Assembly (NCBI GenBank): GCA_021234155.1
Contig: JAJEKV010000026.1
Location: 4,839,183 to 4,903,182 of the forward strand
Source of the DNA: Isoetes taiwanensis
Taxonomy: Eukaryota > Streptophyta > Lycopodiopsida > Isoetales > Isoetaceae
DNA length: 64,000 nt
Direction of reading: 5' to 3'
Below are positions 1-14,040 of this stretch, piece by piece. The notes below the pieces were generated by a model that was not told the DNA's origin, did not search any database, and was given only the letters and a program-made list of their open reading frames with translations. Both the position numbers and the translations under genes were made by a program. Every line of letters begins with the position of its first letter. Positions within the stretch are counted from its first letter, which is position 1.

Positions 1-1300
1 CTCATGAACACCTAAGGTCACAGCTGCAGATTGCTTCCTTTCTTCTTAGCTTTGATATTCCTTTGCATTGGTCTTCTAAAATAACTCGTCATTGCTCCCG
101 CCCCGTTCCAAAGTTTTCCACCTCGCACATCCAAACAATGTCAATTACTGAAGGTAAACAACTTTCAATTATGGTCAAATACGCATGAATCTTTTGGCAG
201 AGAACTACTTAAAATTTTAAAATAACTTTGTCAAGGTTAATCATGTGCGATTTCTTTTAGATCTAAAAACTTCTTTTCTTGAACAGTGGAGTTCTAATAA
301 CCTAACATTTCCTCGATAAGATCAATTTAAAACATATTGTTGACAAACAAATTTCAATTGGCCACATCGCGATAGCCGGAGTCGCATCAGGAGCATGTTG
401 TTAATCTGGGGACATTTGTTCTATATTATTTTGGTGTTCCTTAAAATGAATCGTGAACCGATAGCAAATTTACTACAAATCCATGAGGATTTTCTCGCCT
501 TATAAAACACATAGCATTTTATAGTAATCTTACAAGCATAAGGCCCTCTAATAAGAGACAAAGCCCTAACATCCGCAGCATTTCCTCGAGTAGTCGAGGT
601 CTGCTTAAGAGAATTTGTAGCAGCATAAGAGCTTTAAAGCATTTCAACACAAAGCTAGGAATACACGAAGAAGCGTAAAATTTGCCATTACCTCAAGAGT
701 ATTGGGTTTTTGTCCTTTGGCACACCACTCTCCCCTCGTGATTCTATAGATCGGGTGATAGTAATGCCGCCAGAAGGCATAAGATTTTTGAAAGAAAACT
801 CGACCGCCCACAAGGCTTATAGCAGCGAATCGCGGCCCCTCAAGATCGAGAAGAAAGGCGTACCCAATGCACCGCCCAACACCAAGTAGAAACCGGCCGC
901 GGTACAAACACTAAAGCCGCTTCATCACCCACCATTTTTGCTGCCTTATCACCCATGCCTGTGACTTCACGGTAGTTCGCGGAAAGTCACGAACTTAACC
1001 ATCTGGAAGTCGGAAAGGAAACGACGAAGATGGTGCAGGCTCTACGGCTTAAGGGGGGTAACTATGAAAGGCCGACGAAGGTCACGAAAGAATAAGCAGT
1101 GCATCTTCCTCTTTGACAACCCTAAAACAAATGCGTTCATTCTCAAAACGATGACCTTGGTCGACCAGACCATAACAAGATCCCCGAATCAGGCTCTTGA
1201 ATCCACCCACAAAACCACTGCATCTTATCTTGCTAATCCCTCAAGAAGCTGCAGATTTGTAAGCTCCTCAAGCTGCCTCCATGAGGCTTCTTCGGTAATG
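1..1300. other. Intergenic, no recognised gene
   Basis: AT-rich up to about 640, then somewhat richer in G+C. An 87-codon open frame on the minus strand (907-644) and an 82-codon frame on the plus strand (1064-1312) are the longest seen. Neither shows a domain I recognise and neither has convincing flanking splice sites. I see nothing else that can be supported here. Confidence 0.4.
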
Positions 1301-1307
1301 CCTGTGC

Positions 1308-1600
1308 CTTAAAATAAAAGAGGGCTTTTTGTTGAGCCCTTGATGTTGGACCATTGAAAAAGCTAAATCCAACTACTAAGAAATGGTGACTCTAGATGTA
1401 CGCATTAGCTAATCCATTCAATACCATGAAATCTTAGGAAGAAGAAGAAGAAGAGATTTAACGCCACGCCATTAAGGCAGCGCCCTATCGGACATGACAC
1501 TTTACAACACACCTGATGGGTCCTCGCCCCCAAAACACAAAACCCTTTATTATGGTACAAACACAAAACCTCTCTATTATGCTACATATTAGGTATGGGA
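1308..1600 (+). repeat. Dispersed repeat R1, copy 1 (degenerate)
   Basis: This stretch shares its order of short blocks with 19,011-19,235 and, inverted, with 34,480-34,640. The shared blocks are AAAAGAGGGCTTT...AGCCCT (a small hairpin), ACCATTGA, CTCTAGATGTAC, CCATGAAATC and ATGCTACATATT. Copy 1 is the most diverged and lacks parts of the middle. No coding capacity is evident, so the family may be a non-autonomous or LTR-derived repeat; its class is not known. Confidence 0.5.
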
Positions 1601-3839
1601 AGCTATGGGTCAAGTTTGCTGTTGTTACTTGGAGCTGAGTGTGCAATGTGCCGTGCCATGAAAGCCAAGGATAGCTGCATACTAAGATTGCCATGCTTAC
1701 TTACATGGAACCATTATGTATGTGAGAGCTTGAGTCACATTGCTCGAGATCGCTAGGCAACAAGACTTGGTTCTAGGTTTGACTAAGTAAATTCTAGGGT
1801 GGTACTAATGTAGATATTGTTACCCTAATGTGGTTAAAATATGCATACATGATGGGACCATTGAAATGGTCGATGCGAAGGATCGTGAGATTTGATGGTG
1901 GATAAATGTGGGAATCATCTAGATGTACTCCGATCAACACAGTCTTGGAAGAGTTGAGAGTAAAATTTATCCATGAGAAGTTAACTATGTGTAAGGATTA
2001 GCTACCCTACCATGTTGCTTCGAATTAACCTATATGTGTGGATGGGAGTAGAATCCTATGATATGTATTGCGGTACATGAGTGGCTCAAAAGGACTTAAT
2101 GTAATGATGCAGAGGTACCTCTCACTTTCCCGCAAGTAGAGTTGCGTGAATCTCCAAGCAGAGTCAAAACCCATGCAAATTGAGGTCATCTTGAGGAAGA
2201 TGATTGTGCCTAATTCCAAGGAATGATAATTTCTTAGTTATAATGGACAATTTTTCTTAATAATATGGTTAAAAAGTGCCATAATGTTTATTCAAGATAC
2301 TTTAATCCTTTCAGAAAAAGGCCATTAGCATATGAGTTGGCTTTGTTGGGAAACTAGATCTAGTAATCGGCATTGTGAAAGTGCTTAGCTATATGAACTA
2401 TACTATGTGATAACAAGGCTAATTCCATGATATAGTGTTCGTTAAACTCCAATCAACCCGAACTAATTTTGGATGCTCCAATTTGTTCCGTTGTACAATA
2501 AGGATATTCATGGAATATCAAGGTCTCGTGAGGGATACGGGAAACTTCTAAGTGGCCATTAGAGAATAAGGATTGTACAATATATTTCCTATATTGAATC
2601 CTTAGTTGTGACCTTGACGCCAAGGTCTCTCCTAAGGAGGGGAAAATAAAGTGTTACGTGTAATTTGGGGGCATGTCAAGATGCTAGACCCTATGGGACA
2701 TCCATAGGTCATGAGTAGTGTCGATCTTACTAATCGGGTGGTCTAGGTTATGATTGACATGAGTAGATGACTTGTATCTGCTTCGCGCGATAGTGAATTT
2801 TGAGATGGCAATGTAACGACATGTACTTGTGCCTAAACAATCAGAATGTCAACCTCTCCCGCTCTCAAGATTTCTTGAAATGCAATGCAAGGAGGACTCG
2901 CAAGGTAGTCATCAAGAGCTACAACCCATGATTGGATCTATTTTGGGCCATACAAAGCATTGTCTAACTTTCACTCATCTTAAAGACTCAAAAATGAGTA
3001 GTTGGCCCTGCTTCAGCCGACATATTGCATCCTTTAGTATTCCGTTGATAGTAGAAAATAGAGACTCGAAGGCATCTGCACTAATGCAATTCCCCGTTTT
3101 CCAAAGTTGATACTCTTTCATGTAATGACTGAATATGTGGGTTGTGCCATTGCAATAATCAGCATAAGTAGATTGCATCAATTATATAATAAGAATTGCA
3201 AAACTTGCCTTGTATATGTCCCAACAAGTATCATGTCGCGATGAAGGATATTATTTAGACAAACGCAACCATGGAACCTTTTCCTTCATTCCAAACATGT
3301 ATACCGTAAAAAAAAAATTGTTAATCGGAATTGAAGATAATGGATCTCCCAGGTTGTGACAAGGCATTTCATCCTTTTCAAATCAATGGAAATGTTGTTG
3401 TAGATGTGATTGTCCCATTCCCGATAAAGCAATAAAGCCCTAACTTTAAAATACCTACTCTCACACCTGAAGAGAAAACTCTCAGATAATATATGCTTTT
3501 ACAGATGTATCTCGCGGTAGCTAGTTCAAGGACTAGTTAGGAGGCAAGATATTACGCCAATTACCCGTAAAATCTTTAATGATCTAAATAAACCGCGATT
3601 TCAAAAATTCACCTTTTAAAGCAACTAGACGCAGTTTCGGCCGCCGGCATAGATAGATTTCAATTGTAGACATCTATTCAATCTTCTTAATTTGAAAGCA
3701 AAATGGGAGAAGGGATGATGTTAGATTGTATTGGTGGTTGTTCATTATAATTTTATGGTCATATTCTAAATATCTATGTATTAACATTGCAATTGTTTCA
3801 AATTTGTATCATAAAATTCCTAGGAAGGCCATTTTATAA
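1601..3839. other. AT-rich spacer, no recognised gene
   Basis: Only short, unrelated open frames occur (longest 93 codons at 2829-3110). No domain, splice structure, tRNA-like fold or tandem repeat stood out on either strand. Confidence 0.4.
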
Positions 3840-6430
3840 TGCCCTCAAAAGCTTTATATATCGCGAATTTTTCATAGCCCAGTGCGCCCTGGCCAATTTA
3901 GGGTCGGATGACAGCCTGTGTCACTCCGCTTAAGGCATACTTCGTTCCCCGCTTATGTGGCATTTTACTTGATAATTTGCAATGGCCTTTCACAAGGTCT
4001 GACTTCTGGCGCATTACGCACAAGACAATCGGGGAGTATTCAGGTGGTGGACTATGTGCTCAGATTGGCGCTAAAGATATGCATCTCATCGCCGCTTCCG
4101 CCGTGGGCACGTGATAAATGGATGAGGAGGTCGACTTTATCACCCCACTTTATTTGGACTCGCTTGGCAAGCCAGACCCCGAATTATGCTGCAAATTGGC
4201 CCCTGAGAGACTAGATTATGAGCGTGCGCAGGATCACGTAGATGTCATGGATGCCTCCCGTGAATTTCCGCAGCACTTCCACACTAGAGCAACAGATGAC
4301 CACCGGATTTCGCTATTGGGATGCAGCCGGATTAGCAAGCTGGCGTAATCTCGCCGTGGTTTTCCAGCAATATTCCCAGCAGAATCATGGTTTGATGCGG
4401 AGGTAAAGAACGCAAGCGGCATTCGCTACATCCGGATCCAGTAATTCACGATACCACACAGATCGCGACCTTATCCATGACACAAAGGTAATGGTACCTG
4501 CTGTGCATCGTGGGATGTTCAGCCCGCCGGACACTATCCGAACCTTTTGGCGCAGAGTGCTCAAGGCCGTACCAGCCTAAGGGATATCACACCCGGAATG
4601 ACGGTAAAGAAATGCAGAAGTATCCGCCAGTGATGCTGCGACGCCGAGTTCCCCATTGGTTCTCGCGGACAGGATGGCGAGGAGGGCCTGCAACGGTCAA
4701 GCGAATGGGGCGCAAACACCTCGGCGTAGCGCAGCATGAAAGGTCAAAACAAGCAAGTACCGCCAGCCGGGTCCTCACCACCGGTTTAACAGAGATTGGT
4801 AGAAGGTTCTACCGGACCGCTGTGGTTGTTCTATTCATGTATGACCCATTAATCGGCCCTACCACCACCGGACGCATCGCCATGATTTGCCAACCGCTAA
4901 TGTACCTCGAAAGCAGTACGGATCTTACGGCAGAGGCAGCAGATGTGGCGAAGTTTCACATTGTGCAGCCAGACCGCCACCAACGATTGACCATCTTTAA
5001 TCGCTGCATCGATTAGCATTTACCGAATCCATTCCAGGATCTGTATTGCTGCTTTGTGGATCTCGCTGGCTTTTGATATGCCCCCGTGAAAAGCTGCGGG
5101 CTAGACTCCTCGTCAACCGGCTCCTACCGCTCGCGGGCAGAATGCCATATACATTTGTATGAGTTGTTTTACAGGATGTTCTACCGGCCGGTATTCACCA
5201 AAGAGACGGTCCGGTTGCCCTCGCCGTCACTTTATTCTAGATTGACCGGCTTAGATTCCCGCCATCGAGCATGGGGATGGCATGCCTTTGCACCGTCATC
5301 CACCGTACCATCTTATGATCTTTATGTTGGCCCCGCCGGGCCTGCCACCCTGTGGTTGCTATGCGCCTCACCTCGACTTTCCGCCGACATTATTCGGTCG
5401 CCATGCATGCCATTAACCGCCAAGACCGGTGGTTCTCATATCCTCTTCACGCCACCCCATGCCTCGCGACTCACATATCGGGTCGCACGCCACGCCCACC
5501 GCCAGTATCGGTGGAATTCTCCTCGCCTCATTGAGGCTTATCCGCTTATGGTAATAAAGAAGCCGAGCTTTATGCCATGCAAGGTGAATAACAACAACCA
5601 CCGTGAGTCGGCGATTAGCTTACCAAGACCGTTCGTGACCGGCCGACCACCCTTCCAGACGGGAGGTTTCGGGGTCCTACCGCTTCTTTGGCGACCGAAA
5701 GACTTGGAGCAGAAGGCATTTTTAACGTGCACTTGGGGTGAAACCTTCATTCCCCACGACAGTCGATTCTTACGCCGGGCAGCCCTTGATGCATGATCAT
5801 CGTCATTTTCGAAGTGGTTACTATGGGTGATGCCTCAGCCCCGACTTCGCTGGCATCAGGCCATATCCGGCAGCCGCTTAGGGCCCTCGCTGGAGGCATG
5901 AGAGACGCTGGTTCGCTGAGTGGAATGTGCGATAATGTATGCGCAAGTGTGTGGGCACAAGGCCGATCGCGGGATACCATGGATACCAGACGCTTGCTCG
6001 CAAGCTCCGTGGACCCCCGCTTCCATAGAGCACGCCAAATGGCTCCACATATACATCAACCTGTGGTTAGCCCTAGCCACAAATTTACTCAAGGCTCTCT
6101 AAATACCAAAAGCGCAGACTACTGCTCCATTCGCATCTGCCCACTCATCTTCTTTAACATCGAGACGGGCAGGATTGGGAGCCCCGCTGATGTGCTCGTC
6201 AAGCGCTCGCCAAACGGTGCCATTGAGGATGAGTCTCACACTTCTGAGTCGCCTCGCTCACGTATCCGGCCGATATCGCCCTTTAGTACGCCGGATTCTG
6301 CCCTTGGCATTTGGTTTACGAACACACCGCAGAGATGCGTCTCCGTCAGAGCATTCAGTGAGGTACTGACTGGGCGAGGGTCACCTTTGCCTCACCGTCA
6401 CTGACAGGGTACTACGGTGTGGTGCATGAC
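3840..6430. other. GC-rich, ORF-rich block of unknown origin
   Basis: Base composition rises sharply compared with both flanks and several plus-strand frames stay open for 168, 236 and 203 codons (4510-5016, 5086-5796, 5793-6404), with competing frames on the minus strand. I recognise no protein family in any frame. Long open frames on both strands are expected simply from the lower frequency of TAA/TAG in GC-rich DNA, so they are not listed as genes. The texture (moderate GC, scattered CCGG/CCGCC words) would suit an organelle-derived insertion or an old, unusual repeat, but I see no organellar gene that would prove this. Confidence 0.3.
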
Positions 6431-8039
6431 CGTATATATTTGGTGTTTCAGATTTTATGTTAGAGTCACTTGTCGCCAGCTCATTGTCGCCACTGCCTCT
6501 AAACCTCTTCATGGGGTTTTAATCCCAGAATTCGCTTTGCTGGGCGTTTTTTGTATTGGGTCCTATAGGACCGATTATTCCTAATTTATAAAAGAACCTT
6601 CCTTCTTCCTTCCTTTAGATTATGATGGCAAAATCATTGGTAATAAAATGGAATAAACCAATTGCTTTTATCTATATGTCTCTTTACATTACATCTCAAT
6701 CCATTTTACCATGGCTTCATCATTCCCTCACCGAGCATTTCTGTGTAGATATACAAAATAGAATGCTAAATTTAAAAAGGCGTCCAAGAGTAGAAAGCAG
6801 ATCCTTATCCAATCGGGGCTTGAAAGCAAGAAATCAACATACTTTATGCTAGATCAACAACATTGCGCAAGGACGGTTTCATTAGGATAAGTTCACAACC
6901 TGTAGAGTAATCTTTACTCTTGAGCAGGCGACCGTATATCAGACGTTAAAGCCTAGAATATGCTTCTATTTTACAGAAGGTATGGGCTAAGGTTATAGAA
7001 ATAAATGTTCAACATTGTTGAAATGACACTTCGTCCAATTACTCTATATATTTGAAAGTGGTATGAGGGTTGGTTTACAGGTAAGAAGGAGAGCCTAACT
7101 TGACTTTTGAATGTTGATAAAGGATGGTTTTGTTGTAGGCAGAAAGGTCCATTTTCAATGCTTTTAAGTTTAAACTTCGAAGGCTTTATTTAAAATCAAA
7201 GCCATGACCTAAATCCTCTCTAAGTCCTAAGTTGGAATCGGACAAAGTTTGTTTCAGTTGCACTTTCAAGGACATTAATCATTCTTAAAAGCACCCAGAA
7301 CAAAATACAAAATACAGATATTTTCTTCATCCATAAGGAAGCTTCCTACCACATAATACAAAAAGAAATGCTAATTGAGTCTTATGTGGTATTAAAGGGT
7401 AGATGTGCTAAAGGAATAAATAGATAATAAAATAAATGAGCCCAAAGTGACATCTTAGTAACGTATATCCGTAATTATTACTTTGGCAAGAATAGAATAA
7501 CGTATTCTATCATCCATCCGCACCAACTGGCCTACAGGGGTTTTGATCTATCAGTCCAATTAATCTTCCTAGGATTTCAAGCAGCATGATGACGTAGAAC
7601 GGTGGAGAGCCATTCTCGCTTCCTCTCTCGAATTTTGCGTAATCCGGAGTTTCCATCAAGGTAAGGTGCTTACCGGATTCTACAGTTGTTGAAGCAATTT
7701 GTCATTCTCACCAAGAATGAATCAACAAGAAAAGGGACGAAATGCGCGATCCATTTAATACCTTGACGTAATCAATAACATCAATAACTACATGCAATTA
7801 GTGTATTTAAATTAGTGTGATGGAAAATGGTGTGCAGCTAGAACTTCCCTCATAGGAAGTAGAGATCATATCCATGAATAAACATTCAAACGAAACTTGG
7901 ACCATTTCTTATATATATATATGATGCACTCATACAAAATAGTAATTGCAAGTCAAAGATGTGTTAATTCATTTGTTCACTATTAATTCATTTATTGTCA
8001 CTATTTCCTTGATCAAACCATTTGAGGTTCATAAACTTC
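6431..8039. other. AT-rich spacer, no recognised gene
   Basis: Low G+C, short open frames only (76 codons at 6622-6852). A short (TA)n run lies near 7,908-7,921. Nothing else can be supported. Confidence 0.4.
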
Positions 8040-8640
8040 CGCTTTTTGTTTCAGACGGAATGGCAATGGTGGGAGTAAGTCCATGGGTCGCGGTATAGTA
8101 CGTAAAACCGCATATTTTAGCTGCTCGGAGCGTACTTTCTGCCATTTACGTTCTCGCGGGCGAATAATGTTTTATTAGAATAGAATAAAAATTCTGGACA
8201 ACCGCTATCGGTATTCACGCACTGGCTTCCATTTGTGGCTGTGGAAGAAATCTCGTTGGTTGTCGCTTATACCCATCGCTGCTATCCGCTCGAATTCCTA
8301 TCTCGCTTTAACTGCTTATTGGAGTTAGAAGCTGGTGCTCCCTTTTGTTTTCTGCTGGGGTAGCGAAACGAAAGCTGGCGGCGATGAAGAGGTATATGCA
8401 TGAAGGTAGGTAGAGAGCAAAGAGAAGCCGACAGATGCTATGGCGCTTAGCTTATGGCGGTTTAGGTATGGCTTAATTTGTATTATGGCGGCCGGTTGTC
8501 GCTTGAGCCGGATAAGGCAAGAGAGTAGGCAAAGCTTGGGCTGAGGATTGCAGCTTCCTGCGGTGAGACGCCCATCTTCAACACCATGCCAGCTCCATGC
8601 GCAAAGAATAATCCCGCGCCAGCTTGACTTCAAGCGCTAC
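8040..8640. other. Second GC-richer island, possibly organelle-like
   Basis: A 600-bp island with G+C clearly above its surroundings. The longest frame is 102 codons on the minus strand (8633-8325) with no recognised domain. The wording of the sequence resembles plant mitochondrial non-coding DNA to me, but this is an impression and no mitochondrial gene is visible. Confidence 0.2.
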
Positions 8641-11600
8641 CATTGTGCTCAACATCAATGGTTGATATTAAATGTTAGAAAGAAACCCATAAACCCTGTA
8701 AAAAACAAGTTATGGTTAAGGGGGTACATGATTGATGGATGCACGTGATACCATAAATAAAATTAGTTACATGTATGTGTTATAAGTTTGGAGGACGAAA
8801 TTGCCAATGAAGACTATTGCTTCCTTTTTGTAATCATCAGGCCAAATGCTCACATCAAATTACAGGTTTCTTAGCATCTCTAACTAAAAGCTGAACATGT
8901 TTCTATGATGAGAAATTTATGGAAGTTCGCCTGCCAAATCCTTTGGCCTAGCAAATTTGTTCACGCCCCATAGCTACGTGCAAAGCAAGGGCCAATTCAA
9001 CACCATGGAAGCTTCTCTTCGACTTGCGCATGAGGCTAGCTATTGTAATTCTTTCACAATGCTATAATGCTATGCTTAGTTCTAACCGTGCAGCCCTGTT
9101 AAAGATGAAGATGCAACGAACATTCACAATTGTTTTGAGTTATAAAACTCAACTATGCACCCGAAGCATAATTATGCCAGTTATGGCCCAAGGTTTAAAG
9201 AGTCCACTTTCGTTTCTACCAGATCCACAATTCCTAGTTGCCAGACATCCTTGAAAGCTGCGCACTAATTTCTGGCAATGCTTGCACTTACTCCATAACT
9301 TGCATATAAAAATCTTGGTCTTACAAATTACAGAGTCCTTCAAAATCTCTGAGGGCAATCTTTTCCTATATAACTACACCACAATTGAAATAATGCCCAA
9401 TTGCAACTGTACCTTAAACCCTGCACATCTGAAACTCATGCACGTTTGAAACTCATGCAGATGACCATTATAAGTCCGCTTTGCTAGTATCTATGCAAAT
9501 ATTAGATGGGTTCAAATTGGAAATAGATAACAGACTATGTGTACCTTGCATAAGCTGCAAACATAAAGCATGGAGGGTTCACCCTTATATTCAAGGATGA
9601 GATTGCATCCTAAAGCATCCTGCAGAATTCCATTATGCATATCAAATGCTAAAGCAGTTATCCAAATGATAAAATGGAAGCAGTTAGTTAAGATGTTCTT
9701 ACCTATCCTGATTCTGAAGCACAATCTAAGAAACAAATTATCATGCAGCAAAACAATACTTATTGCAGCAACTTTGTCATGTGATAGTTTCAACTTGAAG
9801 GATTGGGTTTTCAATTTTGGCCATCCATCTGCATATTGCATGTAACTTGTATCCTAGTCTTTTGGCACTAAATATTGAATCGAATCTAAGCATTAATAAT
9901 CTTTTAAGCAGATTGCCTTTTAAATTGCACATAAGGTGAAGCACATGTCTATTCTGTAGTTAAGACAGTTGAAGCTATGGAGTTCTAAGATGACAATGAG
10001 CCCCACAAATCAGATATACACAAAATCTAAATATTAAAAAAAAAGGTAATACAAAAAAATTACACACAAAATATCTCCTAATCAGACCAACTCCATTGCA
10101 TTCCTATGCACTGCTAACATCTAACACCGCATTTAAACGATACTATGCACCAACTATATTGTAATATATACCCAACGGAGGACCCTCAAGCAGCCCTTTT
10201 GAGAACTAATAAACTTGAAGATGGATTTCACCTGTTACACGAAGTATGGCAAATCATATCAAGAAGAAGATCATCTCTACTAACAGTTCAATAAGGGGGT
10301 GATGCACTGTAATTACTTGATCCTGATTATAATGTAGAAGGAACCGTACGCTTAGCAAGTGTCAATAGCTACAGCATTGGTATGTTAAAATGACCTATAT
10401 AAGGCAACGTACAACCTATACTACACAAATCAGTATTGAAACTCTGCTAGTTACATGGTTATTCTTTGGCTCTCAGGTCCCAAGCATAAGGAGCTATTGC
10501 CACTACACATCTGATGGCCACTCAATTTAATTTAATTAGTTACATACCTTAATTGCTACAAAGGTAGCAGATGTATTATGAAGTTTTCACATGGATATCC
10601 TATAGTCATCATTCATGTGATTTTCAAATCAAACTGGTCATGGATGTCCTATACTCATCATTCATGTGATTTCCAAATCAAACTGGTAATTTTAGTCAAT
10701 AGATAAGTTGTTGTTGTGTTAAACTATCACCTGCTGAAAGTTGAGGGTTAAACATCTCTGAATAAAAAACATACCTTCAAATATGTCCTGTAAGCAAATA
10801 TTTTTCTACACCAACGCCATTGTTCAAGTTTAGATAGTTGACAATTGCTAAAGGCTATATATGTGTGTTCTAAATTCGCCTGCACCAATAGGCAACAAAA
10901 ATTGATTATAAGCAACATAAGTGCAGCAAGATCTGACTTGGACTACACCACATGCAATTGGAAAAAATAGGAGATCAAATGCACAACAATAAAATTGCAA
11001 TGAAGACAAACAACAACTATTATGTTTACCACATGCTATTAACAAAGAAATAAAGCAATTCAAGATGTAGGATAGTCAAAATTTACATGAAAGAGGGTCG
11101 TCCAACTGTTGAACCTTTCTAGGCAGCATAGATTAGATTATCCAAGGCAATATCAACCCATGCTCATGGAGAATGGAAGAGATGTTGATCATAGCCAACT
11201 CTCTTTAATGCATAACTGATCCAATAGAATAGATATCTTTATTATTTGCATTGGTCTTTGTTTGTCCCAGATGTATGTTCATCCTGCATGCAATTTACAA
11301 GGCTCTCCACCACAGGCAACCTTTTGGGAATGTGGATAATTACTAATAGAAAGATCGGCCAGCTTGTTTATAAGTTTCTTCAGCCTAGAAAAAGATAAAA
11401 TATTTTAATCCTTCTTATCCAATGGAATCTGAGATGCTTTTGAGCCCACAAAACCACAAAAGACATAACGGATCTCAGAATTTAAGTAAATTAGTCGCTA
11501 CTCTTAAGCCTGAATTCGCAAGCCAAGATAATGTCATATGTACAGTTTAATGATGGTGTCCCCAGGTATCCATATCTAACCTCTTAGTTAAGAAGGGAGA

Positions 11601-13140
11601 GCTTTACCTAATGAATCCCTTCAGATAACAAAGATATAGCTCAAAAATATTAAGCACAATGCACAGATGACAGCCATAAATGAACAAATGCTCATAATCA
11701 GCAAATGCGGTTTCACCTTTTATCAGCCTTCTAAATGTATATGCCATCAATTATGAATTGATTGTACTTGCTAGCAAAACAAAAAATGGATGTTAAGCAA
11801 GCAGATGATCAGAGGAATGGGAATGTAGATGTAATGTACATCATATGGATGTGCAGAAGCTGCAAGCCAATTGTTGTAATAAAAGAATGGTACGAAGATA
11901 GATAATATTTCAGACTCTGCTTAACAGAAAGGCTGAGCTGAGCAGGCAAGGTCGATTTCAAATAGGCAAGGTTGGATTTCAAATGCTAGCTGCTTTCCAA
12001 ATACCTCTCCTGCAACTGTAGCAACCATTTAGATAGTCCAAGAGATGCAAATCGCCTTCTAAGAGCAGAGAAAAGGGATAACTTAAATTGTTTGCTTTGA
12101 AATTCCGCAGACTTAGCCCATAAAAACAACCTGCAGAAATGAGCTGCAGTTTGCTTACACTGTGATCTGGCAAGATTATAAAAATTAATACCTAGAATAA
12201 AATGGGGTAACAGAAAAATGCAAGCTTTGGATTCGTTTTCCAATGATGCAGGCTAATCCTAGATCCACCATGTTCAATCAAGAGTGAATTAAACAAAGCA
12301 AGGCTGAACCAACAAACCTCGGTTGAACAAAGCAAGGTGGATTGGGATCCCCTGCTTTTGCTCCAGCTTCTGAAGCTCTACAGTTAAAGCTTTGCTGAAG
12401 AGACCATCACTTTCGCTCATGATACTGAGAAAGCGGTTTGCCATGCGTTTTCTAGTGTGAGAAATAAACGGCACAATGACAAATGAACTGCACAAATAGT
12501 AGCAAGGAAGAAACAACAAAAGATTATCAAACAAATAGCAGAGAAGAAATAACAGAGGATAAGTTGCACTATTCCATGCTTGTTTTCCCGCTCCTGTGGC
12601 CTTCTTAAAGGCATCAAGCTCGAAGAAGATCATATCTGGAAGAAGGCAAGGGTGGACTCGATTCAAAAACAGGCTCCCAGAAGGCCAGAATAAAAGAAGC
12701 AAGAAATCCAGGAATCAAATACGCCGGCAATCGGAAATCGGATAAGGAGAAAGGGTTCCCACATGACAAAATTAGGGTACCATGAAATTCACAGGAATCG
12801 GATAGCCAAGGACAAATTCTCACCGGATAATCCGAAAATATGAATGACGACCTTCCCGAACAGATGTCGGAGCTAGACATGCATGAACTAAACCATAATA
12901 AGTTTTTGTTTTCGATTTCTAGGAAATCGGAAAATTTTTACGGGAACTAAAAAGCTGCAGAACCTTAGGAAAATAGCTTAACAAAAATTCTAAAAAATTT
13001 TCTACCAAACCGGAAAATCCAAATTTAAACAATAGATGTAGATCTGTAGGCATCACAAACCATTCTTACAGGCATGAACAGGGTGAAAACCAACCTGAAG
13101 TGATGAGATTAAAGCTTAGATTGGATTTAGGACAGATCTA
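8641..13140. other. Long AT-rich spacer with weak exon-like stretches
   Basis: No protein family is recognised. On the minus strand between about 12,900 and 11,980 a few short open stretches are bounded by plausible splice signals, for example a segment ending just before GTGAGAATTTG at about 12,824 and one after TTCTTCCAG at about 12,637. They might be exons of an unidentified gene or chance. A ~52-bp direct duplication (two copies, about 10,588-10,690) is annotated separately. The rest appears to be non-coding. Confidence 0.3.
10588..10690. repeat. Two-copy direct duplication (~52 bp)
   Basis: Two neighbouring copies share ATCCTATA-like, TCATCATTCATGTGATTT and CAAATCAAACTGGT blocks in the same order with a few substitutions. 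It is a local tandem duplication in AT-rich spacer. Confidence 0.7.
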
Positions 13141-13833
13141 TGTTAGCTTAGTCAACCCATCCAAGGCAAACTCAAGACCAAAGAACCAATGCAAATCTCA
13201 AAGTATATGAGACAGGCTAAGCCTCACTCTACTGGCATCATACATCACCATGTGATCATTCCATCATAAATTCTCGCACCACTTCATAAGCTTTATTCAA
13301 GATTAGAGAAATTGAATTTCAAAAGAATCACATAATCATACTCAAAATATCATACTTCAACATGATATTATTCAACTGATCAAGAATGATACTTACAACT
13401 TCAAGAACTTTGCCCGATGTCTTCCAAAAATTACCTCACACGAATTTGGCTATCTTATACAAAACTGCACTTCATCCTAGTCACCAGATCTGGGCAAATC
13501 TCAACCTTAAATCCAAATTCTAACTTCTATAAGTTCACTAGATCTTGCCAACTCAACATCAAATCTAGGCCATCTAAACTCCTTGCAACTACCATGCTCT
13601 TCCAAATTCATGATATGTCATCAGAATGTCAACCAGTGAAAATATTTCTTAAGGACTTTAATACTCCTTCAAGTCCATAGGTTCCACTTCAATACATCAT
13701 AATTGCTTCCTCCATGATATTTGCACATGTTTTACATTTTCTCCACATTACACCCATATTGTTCTCCATTTATGCACACATTTCACTAATTTAAGCACAT
13801 CATGCAAAAATAGTCAAGATAAAATACACAACA
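13141..13833 (-). mobile_element. LTR of retroelement family L1 (3' LTR remnant, minus orientation)
   Basis: It begins TGTTAGCTTAGTCAACCC and ends ACACAACA on the plus strand, the same termini as the LTR at 33,664-34,374, and the two align almost end to end with roughly 90 percent identity by eye. On its right side sits TTATTCCCCAAGATTATTCATCGTCCCGATGA-like sequence (13,834 onward, broken here for length). It resembles the segment between the end of pol and the LTR of the 28-kb element (about 27,880-27,925). Read on the minus strand this is internal sequence, then a purine-rich tract, then the LTR, so this copy is best read as a 3' LTR. The small frame at 13,417-13,680 is a shadow inside the LTR. 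Confidence 0.8.
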
Positions 13834-14040
13834 TTATTCCCCAAGATTATTCATCGTCCCGATGAATTCTTCAAAAATCTTCTATTTGATCTTCATGTCT
13901 TCAACTTGGTCCTCAACATAACATCACAACTTAACAAAAATCCAATGTCAAAATCTTCAAGTCTTCAAAAGCATCTATAGAAGTCTTCCAAGGGGGAAAA
14001 AAATTACTAAAAACTTCTAATTCATCTTCATCAATCATAG
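13834..14040 (-). mobile_element. Internal remnant next to the 13.1-kb LTR
   Basis: The first ~45 bases resemble the pre-LTR segment of the L1-type element near 27,880-27,925 (shared ATTCATCG...GATGAATT core), with a purine-rich tract on the minus strand directly before the LTR. Similarity fades to the right. No pol reading frame survives, so the element was truncated or deleted. Confidence 0.5.

Noticed and set aside
644-907. ORF with GRFLLGVGRCIGY resembling a sugar-transporter motif
   Set aside because: Only a short hydrophobic similarity, with no following transporter motifs in any frame.
5086-5796. 236-codon ORF as a gene
   Set aside because: No recognised domain, competing frames on the other strand, and high G+C explains the lack of stops.
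8040-8640. Definite mitochondrial insertion
   Set aside because: Texture only; no mitochondrial gene or tRNA could be identified.
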